DNA from: Clostridiales bacterium | Lineage (GTDB): Bacteria; Bacillota; Clostridia; Christensenellales; UMGS416 | NCBI GenBank assembly: GCA_012515725.1 | Contig: JAAYXU010000008.1 | Span: 1 to 13,705 of the forward strand | Reading direction: 5' to 3' | DNA length: 13,705 nucleotides | Notes under the pieces: model-generated | Told to the model about the DNA's origin: nothing | The model's input: the letters and a program-made list of their open reading frames with translations, nothing else | The model's database searches: none | In this document: piece by piece, positions 6,953-13,705 of the stretch | Layout: the number at the start of each line of letters is the position of its first letter | How positions within the stretch are numbered: the first letter of the stretch is position 1 | Position numbers and translations under genes: made by a program

Positions 6953-9286
6953 CTACAGGAACGGGCGGCGCGGCGCGGGGGCCACATCTATATCTAGCCG
7001 CGCCGCCAAAAGCCCTTCGGAACGCGCGTAGACACGCAGCTTGCCGGGCCGATCGCCGACCTTTATGGCAACGGATATGAGACCGGCCCGCATCCGGCGA
7101 TCGAGGTTGGGGACCGGGGTGTGGTCGCACACGTCGGAGCCTGTACCCACGATACGCCCCAGATCGTTCGTATCGAAGGAGACGAGAGGGGAAGCGTCGG
7201 GCACGGGATTGCCATCCGCGTCCACGCAGTAACAGGTCACGATCGCGATATCCTCACCGTCGGCCCTGATGCCGCCGTCCTCGAGGCGAAGCCCGAGCGC
7301 CGCGGCCGGTCCGGTGGTTCTCACTTCCTCGTCAGCCACGGCCCTGCCGCCTATGCGGCCCTCGGCCCGCAGGCATCCCGGCGTGTAGATCACCTGCCAC
7401 TCACCGTGGCCATAGAGACCGGGCCGCACCGTGCCCAGCGAGCGCCCGTCCTGCCACAGCTCGACTTCCTCGCAGTTCGTGTAGACCCAGACCGGTATTG
7501 CCTCACCCTCCCGGCCCGCGAGATTCCAGTGGGGCAGTATATGCACCATCGGCTCCTCGGTCCAGTGGGATTTATTCTGATAATAGGCGTCCTTGGGCTG
7601 GAGGAACAGATCCAGCGCGCCCGACTGGGAGCAAAGCCGCGGCCAGACCGTTTCGCCCCGGTGTTCGATGCCGGCCCATTGGAATTCGCCGGCTACCCAC
7701 GGGCGCGCGGTAACGTGCTTCCATGTATGCTCCCTGTCCACGGCAAAGCCCCCTACGGGATGATCCCATGCCTTGAAATATCCGCGCTCGGGGTTATCGT
7801 CGAAATACCATCCACGGGTCGTACCCACGGCGCAGCACTCGGCGGCGACAAAGGGCCTGTCGGGGAAGCGCTCCCGGATCGCATCGTACGTATGGAGGTT
7901 GTAGTTGACGCCCAGCACCTCGAGGACGTCCATCGCGGCTGCCTCGGCCGGTTTATTGCTGACTGCCGACGTTACCGGCCGGGTATCGTCGTAGCGCTTT
8001 ATAAATGCGGTCATCGTCTGGGCGATGCGCTTTCCCTGCTCGTTCAAGTGCAGCGGCTCCTCGTTTCCTATGCTCCAGAGTATGACCGACGGGTGGTTCC
8101 GGTCGCGGCGAAGCATCATCGCTAGCTGGTCAAGCCCGTCCCGCGTGCTCTCAAACCACCGTGTCTCGTCCATGACGAGAAAACCCAGCTCGTCCAGCGC
8201 GTCCATAGTCGCCTCCGCGGGCGGATAGTGAGCGGCGCGGTAAGCGTTTGCGCCCATCTCGCGAAGCCTGCGCAGCCGGTAGCGGTGAACGCGGTCGGGC
8301 ATGGCCTTGCCGGTCAGCCCGTAATCCTGGTGACAGCAGACACCCTTCAGCTTGACCGCCCGGTCATTGAGGAAGAATCCCTGATCGGCGTCAAATCGAA
8401 TCGTGCGGAACCCGAAACGCGTAACCACCTCGTCGATAGGCTCTCCCAGCCGCAGTATCCGGGTGCGCACCGCATAAAGGTTCGGGTGCTCCGTGTCCCA
8501 CAGCGCGGGGTTCTCGACCATCATCGTATGGGATAATACCGCCTTGTCCCTGCGCGGGACCGTGATCTCACCCGTCGCGGACGCGATTTCCCGGCCCGAC
8601 GCGTCGACAATGACCGATTCTACTGCGACCGTCTCGGTCTCCTGCCCGTCGTTTCGGACTGTCGTCTCGACGGGTACCTGCCAGACGCCGCCGGACTGCC
8701 TGAGCGGATTTACGTACACGCCCCACAGATCGACCGCGACGCGATCGGTCTTCGTAAGCCAGACGTGGCGGTATATACCCGCGCCCTCGTACCACCATCC
8801 CTCGTGGTCGGTCGCGTCGACATACACCGCGACCACGTTGTCCGCCCCAAAGCGCGCGATGTCGGTGATATCGATCTCGAAGGATGTATAGCCGCAGAAA
8901 TTGCGCGCCATCAGGCAACCGTTCACGTACACCGTAGCATGGGTGGCGACGCCCTCGAAGAACAGCGTTAGCCGCCGCTCCCTGTCGGATTCTTCCAGCC
9001 GAAAATGCTTGCGGTACCAGGCGTTGCGGTACTCGAAGTATCCGAGCGTGTTGTTGTTTTCCCGGCTGGGCCGCTGGGTGATTATATAGTCATGGGGCAG
9101 ATCGACGCTCTCCCAGCGCTCGGCCCGTCCCCTGTGGCGCTCGTCATAGCCATAGGCCGCGGGCCCGTCCAGCATACGCTCTGTTTTGGCGTGAAAGTAC
9201 ATCGGCATTTTGTCCTTCGGTTCGGGCGCGGGGATGTCGCCCTCATGGAAGAGCCAGCCGAAATCAAACAGCAGTTTCTCGCGCAT
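6953..9286 (-). CDS. Glycoside hydrolase family 2 enzyme (beta-galactosidase/beta-glucuronidase-like, DUF4982 type)
   Basis: A 777-residue GH2 enzyme without a signal peptide, so it is probably cytoplasmic. Order: sugar-binding jelly roll (about 1-180, with WYRKHF and EGAGIYRHVWL), immunoglobulin-like domain (about 185-295), and TIM barrel from about 300 with LKGVCCHQDYG. The acid/base is E409 in WSIGNE and the nucleophile is most likely E483 in FVAAECCAVGTTRGWY. The aglycone-side motif GEFQWAGIEHRGE follows. A DUF4982-like domain comes next (HWNLAGREG...VWVYTNCEEVELWQDGRSLG), then a C-terminal Ig-like domain. Exact sugar specificity is undetermined. ATG at 9286 is chosen because AAGGAGG (9293-9299) is six bases upstream; the adjacent in-frame TTG is too close. 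It is divergent from the GH78 gene. Confidence 0.93.
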   Translation of the reverse strand: MREKLLFDFGWLFHEGDIPAPEPKDKMPMYFHAKTERMLDGPAAYGYDERHRGRAERWESVDLPHDYIITQRPSRENNNTLGYFEYRNAWYRKHFRLEESDRERRLTLFFEGVATHATVYVNGCLMARNFCGYTSFEIDITDIARFGADNVVAVYVDATDHEGWWYEGAGIYRHVWLTKTDRVAVDLWGVYVNPLRQSGGVWQVPVETTVRNDGQETETVAVESVIVDASGREIASATGEITVPRRDKAVLSHTMMVENPALWDTEHPNLYAVRTRILRLGEPIDEVVTRFGFRTIRFDADQGFFLNDRAVKLKGVCCHQDYGLTGKAMPDRVHRYRLRRLREMGANAYRAAHYPPAEATMDALDELGFLVMDETRWFESTRDGLDQLAMMLRRDRNHPSVILWSIGNEEPLHLNEQGKRIAQTMTAFIKRYDDTRPVTSAVSNKPAEAAAMDVLEVLGVNYNLHTYDAIRERFPDRPFVAAECCAVGTTRGWYFDDNPERGYFKAWDHPVGGFAVDREHTWKHVTARPWVAGEFQWAGIEHRGETVWPRLCSQSGALDLFLQPKDAYYQNKSHWTEEPMVHILPHWNLAGREGEAIPVWVYTNCEEVELWQDGRSLGTVRPGLYGHGEWQVIYTPGCLRAEGRIGGRAVADEEVRTTGPAAALGLRLEDGGIRADGEDIAIVTCYCVDADGNPVPDASPLVSFDTNDLGRIVGTGSDVCDHTPVPNLDRRMRAGLISVAIKVGDRPGKLRVYARSEGLLAARLDIDVAPAPRRPFL

Positions 9287-9301
9287 CAATATCCTCCTTG
9301 T

Positions 9302-9313
9302 GAGCGGCCGCTC
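9302..9313. repeat. 12-bp perfect palindrome in the GH2 leader
   Basis: GAGCGGCCGCTC is a perfect 12-bp inverted repeat located three bases upstream of the GH2 Shine-Dalgarno sequence. It could be an operator; with no loop it would not form a good RNA hairpin. In GC-rich DNA it could also be chance. Confidence 0.3.
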
Positions 9314-9351
9314 GGGTTTTGGTAATATGTCTCTGTCATTTAAGCATAATC

Positions 9352-9361
9352 GAAGCGCTTC
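9352..9361. promoter_or_regulatory. GAAGCGCTTC dyad, possible LacI-family operator
   Basis: A perfect 10-bp palindrome about 65 bp before the GH2 start codon. Its core AAGCGCTT matches the centre of CcpA cre-like and other LacI-family operators, but the flanking bases fit only partly. Binding by a LacI-family sugar regulator encoded elsewhere is a guess. Confidence 0.35.
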
Positions 9362-9410
9362 TGTCCAGTCCCAAATAGCGCCATATAGAGCATTTTAGTG
9401 ACGTACGAGC

Positions 9411-9430
9411 GTTCATCGATATCAATGAAC
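9411..9430. promoter_or_regulatory. 20-bp near-perfect palindrome, probable operator
   Basis: GTTCAT-N8-ATGAAC, where the central eight bases also pair except for one position (C versus A), so 9 of 10 base pairs are symmetric. It lies 125 bp from the GH2 start and 105 bp from the GH78 -35 box, a central position for controlling both genes. Size and symmetry suit a dimeric regulator; none is encoded next to it. Confidence 0.5.
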
Positions 9431-9535
9431 ACGGCGTGATCAGATTGGGAAAGGTTCATACCCCTGCTTAGGCAAGGCACAATACCGAACCAGAGTATCT
9501 GGAAATGCCGCCTGGCTAAACCGCCGGTGCGGCGC

Positions 9536-9565
9536 TTGTTTGCCTGCGTTTGCGTATGGTATACT
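9536..9565 (+). promoter_or_regulatory. Predicted promoter of the GH78-DUF362 transcript
   Basis: TTGTTT (9536-9541) and TATACT (9560-9565) are 18 bp apart, with TG one base before the -10 box (extended -10). Transcription would begin near 9572, about 34 bases before the GH78 start codon. Confidence 0.65.
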
Positions 9566-9571
9566 GGTCTG

Positions 9572-9588
9572 GCCCGCGGCCTGCGGGC
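9572..9588 (+). repeat. Hairpin at the predicted 5' end of the GH78 mRNA
   Basis: GCCCGC (9572-9577), loop GGCCT, GCGGGC (9583-9588): a perfect 6-bp GC stem. It begins at about the predicted transcription start and ends four bases before the Shine-Dalgarno sequence (9593-9598). It may stabilise the mRNA or restrict ribosome access. No U-run follows, so it is not a terminator. Confidence 0.4.
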
Positions 9589-9605
9589 ATACGAGGAGTA
9601 AAGCG

Positions 9606-12290
9606 ATGCAAACGAAAAAAACCGGCGTATGGCAAGCCCAGTGGATTGCCGCATCCGACGATATGCTCTCCGGGATTGAACGCTTTCCGGGCGGAGGGGT
9701 CCCGATGGGGAAATGGATATGGCCCCAGGCCGCGGTGCGCGTCTACATGCGCCGCGATTTTACCGTGGACGGTCCGGTGCGCGCGGCGCGTCTGCGTTTC
9801 CAGTGCGACAACGAATTTACTCTTTATATAAACGGCCATGCCGTCAGACCCCGCAGGGAAGGCGCGATGTGGGACACGGGCGTCGCGGACGCGGCGGGTC
9901 TGCTGACAGCGGGGGTCAACCATCTGGGCGTACGCGCCTTCCAGTCGGCCGAGCCCGCGCACTTTACCGCGGCGCTGCGCGGCGGCATCCATATTGAGAC
10001 CATGGATGGATCGAAGCGGGATGAGCTGACCGGGGACGATTGGAGCGCGTGGCGCGTGTGCGGCTTCTATGAGCAGCGCGAGCCCGGGGGATGGGACAGC
10101 GCGCCCGAGCCCGGCGCGCGCTGGGGGCTTCTTTCGCAGTCGATACACCCGCGGCTGCTGCGCCGCTCCTGCTACTTTCGCACCGAGTTCGACGTGCCCG
10201 GCGGGGTCCGCTCGGCGGTGTTGCGGGCAACGGCCCGGGGTTTTTTCGAGGCGTATATAAACGGACGGCGCGTGGGCGACGCGCTGCTGCAGCCCGGCGC
10301 TATCGAGAAGGAGCAGCCCTACTGTGAGACCGACGTAACCGGATTGCTGCTCCCCGGCCGCAACGTGCTGGCGGCGGTGACGGGCAACGGATGGCTCAAT
10401 TGCTCGGGCTGGGGGTTGCTCTCCGCCCACAAGCCCGCGCTGCTCATGGAGCTTGTGGTCACCGACGCAGAGGGGCGCGTCCGGTTTGTCGGGACCGGAG
10501 AAGACTGGATGGCCGCTCCGTCTCCGATCATCGATAACGACCTGCAGCTTGGCGAGCGCGTGGACGCACGCCTGCAAATCCCCGGATGGAACACCGCGTC
10601 CGCGGGAAGCGCGGGGTGGATGCCGGTTAAGACGCTGCCCGGCGGATTTCCCGGCCGCCCGCTCGTACGGGACGACTGTCCGCCGATTCGGGTGACCGAA
10701 TGCCGCAGACCGCTGTCCTTCCGCGAGATCCTGCCGGGAGTGTATCTGTATGACTTCGGCACGAACGCCGCGGGCCGCGTCCGGCTCAATGTGCGGGGCG
10801 CGCGGCCAGGGCAGACTATTACCATTCGCCACTTCGAGAGGCTGGACGAGCACGGCGCGCCCCACAGGGGTTCCTACTGCGACGTGTTCTTTCCCGCCGA
10901 CAGCGAGCCGGACGGAAAGGCGCCCTACGCGCTGAAGAATACCGACGTCTACATTTGCCGGGGTGACGCCGTCGAGCGCTTCGAGCCCCGCTTTACGTAC
11001 ACCGGCTACCGGTACGCGACCGTCGAGGGATACCCGGGGACGCCCGATCCCGCGGACGTGGAAGGACTCGTGCTGCACAACGATCTACCCGTGACGGGCG
11101 CGCTTCTTACCGACAGCCCGCAGATCGAGAGCCTGTGGCAGGCCATTGCGCGGACATACCGGAGCAATATCCACTCGGGTCCCACCGACTGCCCGACCCG
11201 TGAGAAGAATTTCTGGAACGGAGACATACAGGCTTTTGCCGACACCGCTTGCTGGTATATGGACAATTCCCGTTTCCTGGCCCGCTGGACCCGCGCGGGA
11301 AGAAAGATCACCTACGGCGTGTACGGCTGGGAGGACGAGGAGTACATCGTTCCCTGGACGCTGTACCGGTTCTATGGCGATACGGAAATACTCCGCGTTA
11401 AGTATCCTGTGATACTCCGGCTTATCGAAAATCGGACCGCTGCGCTGACCGGACCGCTTCCCGGCGGCGAAGCCGCCCCATGGCGCGACCATCTGGCCGT
11501 GGAGAACGTGCCCGCCGATTTTTATGCGGGCTGCTATTACTGCCTGATGCTTATGCGCGCCGCACAGATCGCCGACGTGCTGGGCCGCGGCGGGGACGCA
11601 CGGGACTTCCGCGGCCGGTTCGAGACCGCGCGGGCGGCGTTCCATGAGCGCTACTATCTGCCCGGCGAGGGCGACTACGCTCCGCGCTGCCAGACGGGCG
11701 TCGTGCTGCCGCTGGCGTTCGGGCTGACCCCGGAGCCGTGCCGCGCGCGCGCGGCCGCGCGGCTTCATGACTACGTAGCTGAGCGGGGCTATCATCCGAC
11801 GACCGGGTTTATGGCTACGCCCCATCTTCTGCCGCTCTTATGCGACTACGGATATGGGGACGCCGCGCTCAGGACGCTGCTCGCGACCGGGTATCCGTCG
11901 TGGCTGTATATGCTCGAGACCGGCGCGACGACGATCACTGCAAGCTGGCGCGCGCAAAGCCCCACCGACCCCTACGCCAGCATGAACCACTGTGCGCTGG
12001 GCGGGGTAGGCCGGTGGTTCTTCGAGTACCTGGGCGGTATTCGCCCGGGCGAGGAGTGCGCGTTCGGGCGATTCGCGCTGCAGCCCGTATTCGCGCGCGA
12101 AGTGGGGCGCTTCGAGGTACGCTATCGCTCCCCGCGGGGCCCTATCCGATCGGCGTGGACCGCGCAGGGTGACGGATTCCGCTGGGAGTTTTCGATACCC
12201 GGGGGCGCGCCGGCACGCGTGACGCTTCCATCGGGACAGACCGAACACTATCCGCCCGGAGACCATTCGCTGCATATAGCGGCGCTCTGA
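9606..12290 (+). CDS. Glycoside hydrolase family 78 (alpha-L-rhamnosidase-like) protein
   Basis: An 894-residue protein with GH78 layout: an N-terminal beta-sandwich (about 1-130), a second related beta-sandwich (about 185-280, PF08531-like), a further beta domain (about 350-490, YDFGTNAAGRVRL), the (alpha/alpha)6 catalytic barrel (about 495-810) and a C-terminal beta domain. Both N-terminal sandwiches contain a YINGxxV motif (74-80 and 217-223). The active-site segment is D528-CPTRE-KNFWNGD, keeping D528, E533 and D540 of the family. The second catalytic segment reads ETGATTITASW (771-781), where the family usually has GATTIWExW, so the general-base Glu is Ala779. No signal peptide is seen. 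The ATG follows GAGGAG by seven bases. It is cotranscribed with the DUF362 gene 36 bp downstream. Rhamnosidase activity is therefore uncertain. Confidence 0.88.
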   Translation: MQTKKTGVWQAQWIAASDDMLSGIERFPGGGVPMGKWIWPQAAVRVYMRRDFTVDGPVRAARLRFQCDNEFTLYINGHAVRPRREGAMWDTGVADAAGLLTAGVNHLGVRAFQSAEPAHFTAALRGGIHIETMDGSKRDELTGDDWSAWRVCGFYEQREPGGWDSAPEPGARWGLLSQSIHPRLLRRSCYFRTEFDVPGGVRSAVLRATARGFFEAYINGRRVGDALLQPGAIEKEQPYCETDVTGLLLPGRNVLAAVTGNGWLNCSGWGLLSAHKPALLMELVVTDAEGRVRFVGTGEDWMAAPSPIIDNDLQLGERVDARLQIPGWNTASAGSAGWMPVKTLPGGFPGRPLVRDDCPPIRVTECRRPLSFREILPGVYLYDFGTNAAGRVRLNVRGARPGQTITIRHFERLDEHGAPHRGSYCDVFFPADSEPDGKAPYALKNTDVYICRGDAVERFEPRFTYTGYRYATVEGYPGTPDPADVEGLVLHNDLPVTGALLTDSPQIESLWQAIARTYRSNIHSGPTDCPTREKNFWNGDIQAFADTACWYMDNSRFLARWTRAGRKITYGVYGWEDEEYIVPWTLYRFYGDTEILRVKYPVILRLIENRTAALTGPLPGGEAAPWRDHLAVENVPADFYAGCYYCLMLMRAAQIADVLGRGGDARDFRGRFETARAAFHERYYLPGEGDYAPRCQTGVVLPLAFGLTPEPCRARAAARLHDYVAERGYHPTTGFMATPHLLPLLCDYGYGDAALRTLLATGYPSWLYMLETGATTITASWRAQSPTDPYASMNHCALGGVGRWFFEYLGGIRPGEECAFGRFALQPVFAREVGRFEVRYRSPRGPIRSAWTAQGDGFRWEFSIPGGAPARVTLPSGQTEHYPPGDHSLHIAAL

Positions 12291-12326
12291 TTTATCATTA
12301 CGTAATAAGAAGGAAAGATAAAGATC

Positions 12327-13499
12327 ATGCCAGACTCCGACCGTATGAATAAGGCGCGGGACGACAGGAAAGTGGCCGTCGTGGCCTGTCCCGACTACGA
12401 CCCGGCCCATGTCCGCGCTGCGCTGCTGCGGGCCCTGACGCTCCTTGACGCGGGCGACCTCATCGCGCCCGGACAGGGCAGCGTCTACCTGAAGCCCAAT
12501 ATCGTCATGGCCGGGCCGCCCGCCGCGGCGATCACCACCCACCCCGCCGTCGTCGCGGAGCTTGCCAGGGTCCTTTCCGGCGCGGGCTATACCGTAATGG
12601 CAGGCGACTGTCCCGGCTTTTACTCAGACAGTCCTTCGCTGCGTCGCATATACCGCCAGAGCGGGTATACCGAGCCCGTGGAGGCGGCTGGCGGGCATAT
12701 GTGCGACGACGCGTCGGGCGTGCGCGTGACGCTCCCGGACGCGGCGGCGCTGCGCGAGATACAGATGGCCGCGGCGATGCGCGGCGCGGATCGTATCATC
12801 AACATCGCCAAGCTCAAGACACACAGCCTGATGGAAATGACCGCCGCGGTAAAAAACCTATTTGGCGTCGTGCCGGGCGTACACAAGGCGGAGCTCCACG
12901 CCCGCTTTCCCCGCGCCGAGGATTTCGCGGAGACGCTGCTGGATCTGTGCGAGCATGTCGGCGCGTCGCTGCATATCGTGGACGCGATCGTAGGTATGGA
13001 GGGACCGGGCCCCACAGCGGGAACACCGCGCTTCACGGGCGTGCTGCTGGCAGGGCGCAGCCCGCACGCCGTCGATGTGGCGGCGGCCCGTCTGATGGGA
13101 ATGAAGCCCGAATCGATGCCACTGCTGCGCCGCGCCGCGGCGCGGGGACTGCTGTCTCCCAATTTCTCCGACGTGGTGCTTGTCGGCGATCCGCTAGAGC
13201 GCTTCATAGCAGATCCGCCCTATAAGTCCGGGGGGCTTTCAGAGCACTTCCTGCTGCGCACGTTCGGGCGTCTGGTACCCGCCCGGATGAAGGCGCTGCT
13301 GCGCACACAGCCTGTCGTGCTCGGGAATCTTTGCGTCGGGTGCGGTTGCTGCGCGCGCGCCTGCCCCGCCCGCGCCATCGACATGTCCTCGGGACGCCCG
13401 GTCATCGACCGAAGGAGCTGTATACGCTGCTTCTGCTGTCAGGAACTGTGTCCGCGCCGCGCTGTGGAGCTGCGCCGTGGTTGGCGCGCAGGTAAGTAA
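12327..13499 (+). CDS. DUF362-domain protein with two C-terminal [4Fe-4S] ferredoxin motifs
   Basis: A 390-residue protein. The DUF362 domain (PF04015) covers about 15-300 with YLKPNIV, THPAVVAEL, GDCPGF, INIAKLKTHSLMEMTAAVKNLFG (158-180) and VDAIVGMEGPGPTAG. The tail carries two CxxCxxCxxxCP motifs, C336/C339/C342/C346 and C365/C368/C371/C375, each expected to bind a [4Fe-4S] cluster. Each motif has an additional Cys right before its third ligand (C341, C370). DUF362-ferredoxin fusions are common in anaerobes, but their reaction is not established; electron transfer in the cytoplasm is the likely theme. The ATG at 12327 follows AGGAAAG by nine bases; an in-frame ATG at 12345 is an alternative. 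It lies 36 bp after GH78 and is followed by a strong terminator. Confidence 0.9.
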   Translation: MPDSDRMNKARDDRKVAVVACPDYDPAHVRAALLRALTLLDAGDLIAPGQGSVYLKPNIVMAGPPAAAITTHPAVVAELARVLSGAGYTVMAGDCPGFYSDSPSLRRIYRQSGYTEPVEAAGGHMCDDASGVRVTLPDAAALREIQMAAAMRGADRIINIAKLKTHSLMEMTAAVKNLFGVVPGVHKAELHARFPRAEDFAETLLDLCEHVGASLHIVDAIVGMEGPGPTAGTPRFTGVLLAGRSPHAVDVAAARLMGMKPESMPLLRRAAARGLLSPNFSDVVLVGDPLERFIADPPYKSGGLSEHFLLRTFGRLVPARMKALLRTQPVVLGNLCVGCGCCARACPARAIDMSSGRPVIDRRSCIRCFCCQELCPRRAVELRRGWRAGK

Positions 13500-13507
13500 T
13501 AGAAATT

Positions 13508-13535
13508 CGGGCCTCCGCTTTTAAGAGGAGGCCCG
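13508..13535 (+). terminator. Rho-independent terminator after the DUF362 gene
   Basis: CGGGCCTCC (13508-13516) pairs perfectly with GGAGGCCCG (13527-13535) around a 10-base loop, followed by GTGTTTTCTTTC. It begins nine bases after the DUF362 stop codon. It also lies 20 bp beyond the end of the leftward LysM gene; a weak T-rich stretch on the other strand suggests it may serve both genes. Confidence 0.85.
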
Positions 13536-13555
13536 GGTGTTTTCTTTCGGGTATA

Positions 13556-13705
13556 TCAGGAGGATGCGGGCGGTATGCACAGCGTCTGGCCGATGCGCAG
13601 CGCGTTCGGGTTGACGTTCGGGTTGGCGGTGCGGATCGCGTTGATCGTCACGCCGTAACGCCGGGCCAGCCGGAAGAAAGTATCTCCCGCGGCTACCGTA
13701 TGCAC
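13556..13705 (-). CDS. LysM-domain protein (partial, N-terminus outside the window)
   Basis: The last 49 residues of a leftward gene ending in TGA at 13556-13558; the start is beyond the right edge. The visible part is nearly one whole LysM domain (PF01476): VHTVAAGDTFFRLARRYGVT, then NAIRTANPNVNPNALRIGQTL and CIPP, ending ASS. LysM domains bind N-acetylglucosamine-containing polymers such as peptidoglycan, so the protein is probably in the cell wall, spore coat or extracellular. Since the domain is at the very C-terminus, any catalytic part or further LysM repeats lie upstream, out of view. It converges on the DUF362 gene. Confidence 0.85.
   Translation of the reverse strand: MHTVAAGDTFFRLARRYGVTINAIRTANPNVNPNALRIGQTLCIPPASS

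Larger units (their letters stand above)
9287..9605. other. Divergent control region between the GH2 and GH78 genes
   Basis: This gap of about 320 bp is less GC-rich than its surroundings in its middle part and holds no convincing gene. It contains three palindromes (9302-9313, 9352-9361, 9411-9430), a promoter reading toward GH78 (9536-9565) and a hairpin just after it (9572-9588). I could not find a convincing -35/-10 pair reading toward GH2. Confidence 0.6.

Noticed and set aside
9516..11078. 520-codon open frame on the minus strand opposite the GH78 gene
   Set aside because: Its translation is rich in Arg, Pro, His and Ala with no recognisable domain. It is the antisense shadow of a clear GH78 gene in GC-rich DNA.
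11919..11951. Possible frameshift explaining the missing Glu in GH78
   Set aside because: Residues on both sides (ETGATT before, SW and SMNH after) match the family in the same frame, so the change is a substitution.
12297..12306. ATTACGTAAT palindrome between GH78 and DUF362
   Set aside because: Only 10 bp, AT-rich, no loop and no U-run. It is too weak for a terminator and not repeated elsewhere, so not called as an operator.

Overview
The window is GC-rich bacterial chromosome, dense with genes on both strands. Strong GGAGG-type ribosome binding sites, a TTG start, a cytoplasmic SodC-like protein of the clostridial type, and the mix of M42, BtpA/SgcQ, GH2, GH78 and LysM genes suggest a high-GC member of the Clostridia (Bacillota), probably gut-associated. 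This is inference from gene content; there is no rRNA or other marker gene to settle it. I see no mobile element, tRNA, rRNA or CRISPR array.

Region 1 (1-4949) is a sugar-catabolism locus. A BtpA/SgcQ-family gene, cut by the left edge, is transcribed leftward. Divergent from it is a tight four-gene operon: a xylose-isomerase-like TIM-barrel isomerase/epimerase, an M42 metallohydrolase of the SgcX/FrvX kind, an FGGY carbohydrate kinase and a DeoR-family regulator, with gaps of 21, 10 and 18 bp. The gene set parallels the poorly understood sgc cluster of Escherichia coli (SgcQ, SgcX, SgcE, SgcR), but an ATP-dependent FGGY kinase takes the place of the PTS components. The shared intergenic region holds two well-formed divergent promoters. 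Between and across them are five AATCAT-type hexamers spaced exactly 10 bp apart, with a sixth copy downstream in the same 10-bp register. These are probably operators for the DeoR protein.

Region 2 (4984-6942) has a leftward pair, an HD-domain phosphohydrolase followed by a 2H phosphoesterase (2'-5' RNA ligase-like), driven by an excellent promoter at 6279-6307. A rightward Cu/Zn superoxide dismutase-family gene follows.

Region 3 (6953-13499) is a glycan-degradation locus. A leftward GH2 glycosidase of the DUF4982 type is divergent from a rightward GH78 (alpha-L-rhamnosidase-like) gene. They share a roughly 320-bp intergenic region with three palindromes, a promoter for GH78 and a 5' hairpin. 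The GH78 protein keeps the DCPxRE...GD part of the active site but has Ala where the conserved general-base Glu is expected. A DUF362 protein with two C-terminal [4Fe-4S] ferredoxin motifs lies 36 bp downstream, probably in the same transcript, and a strong hairpin terminator follows.

The right edge holds the C-terminal end of a leftward LysM-domain gene. GH2 and GH78 would release sugars from plant or host glycans, and the kinase operon could process a rare sugar. No transporter lies in the window, so uptake genes must be elsewhere.
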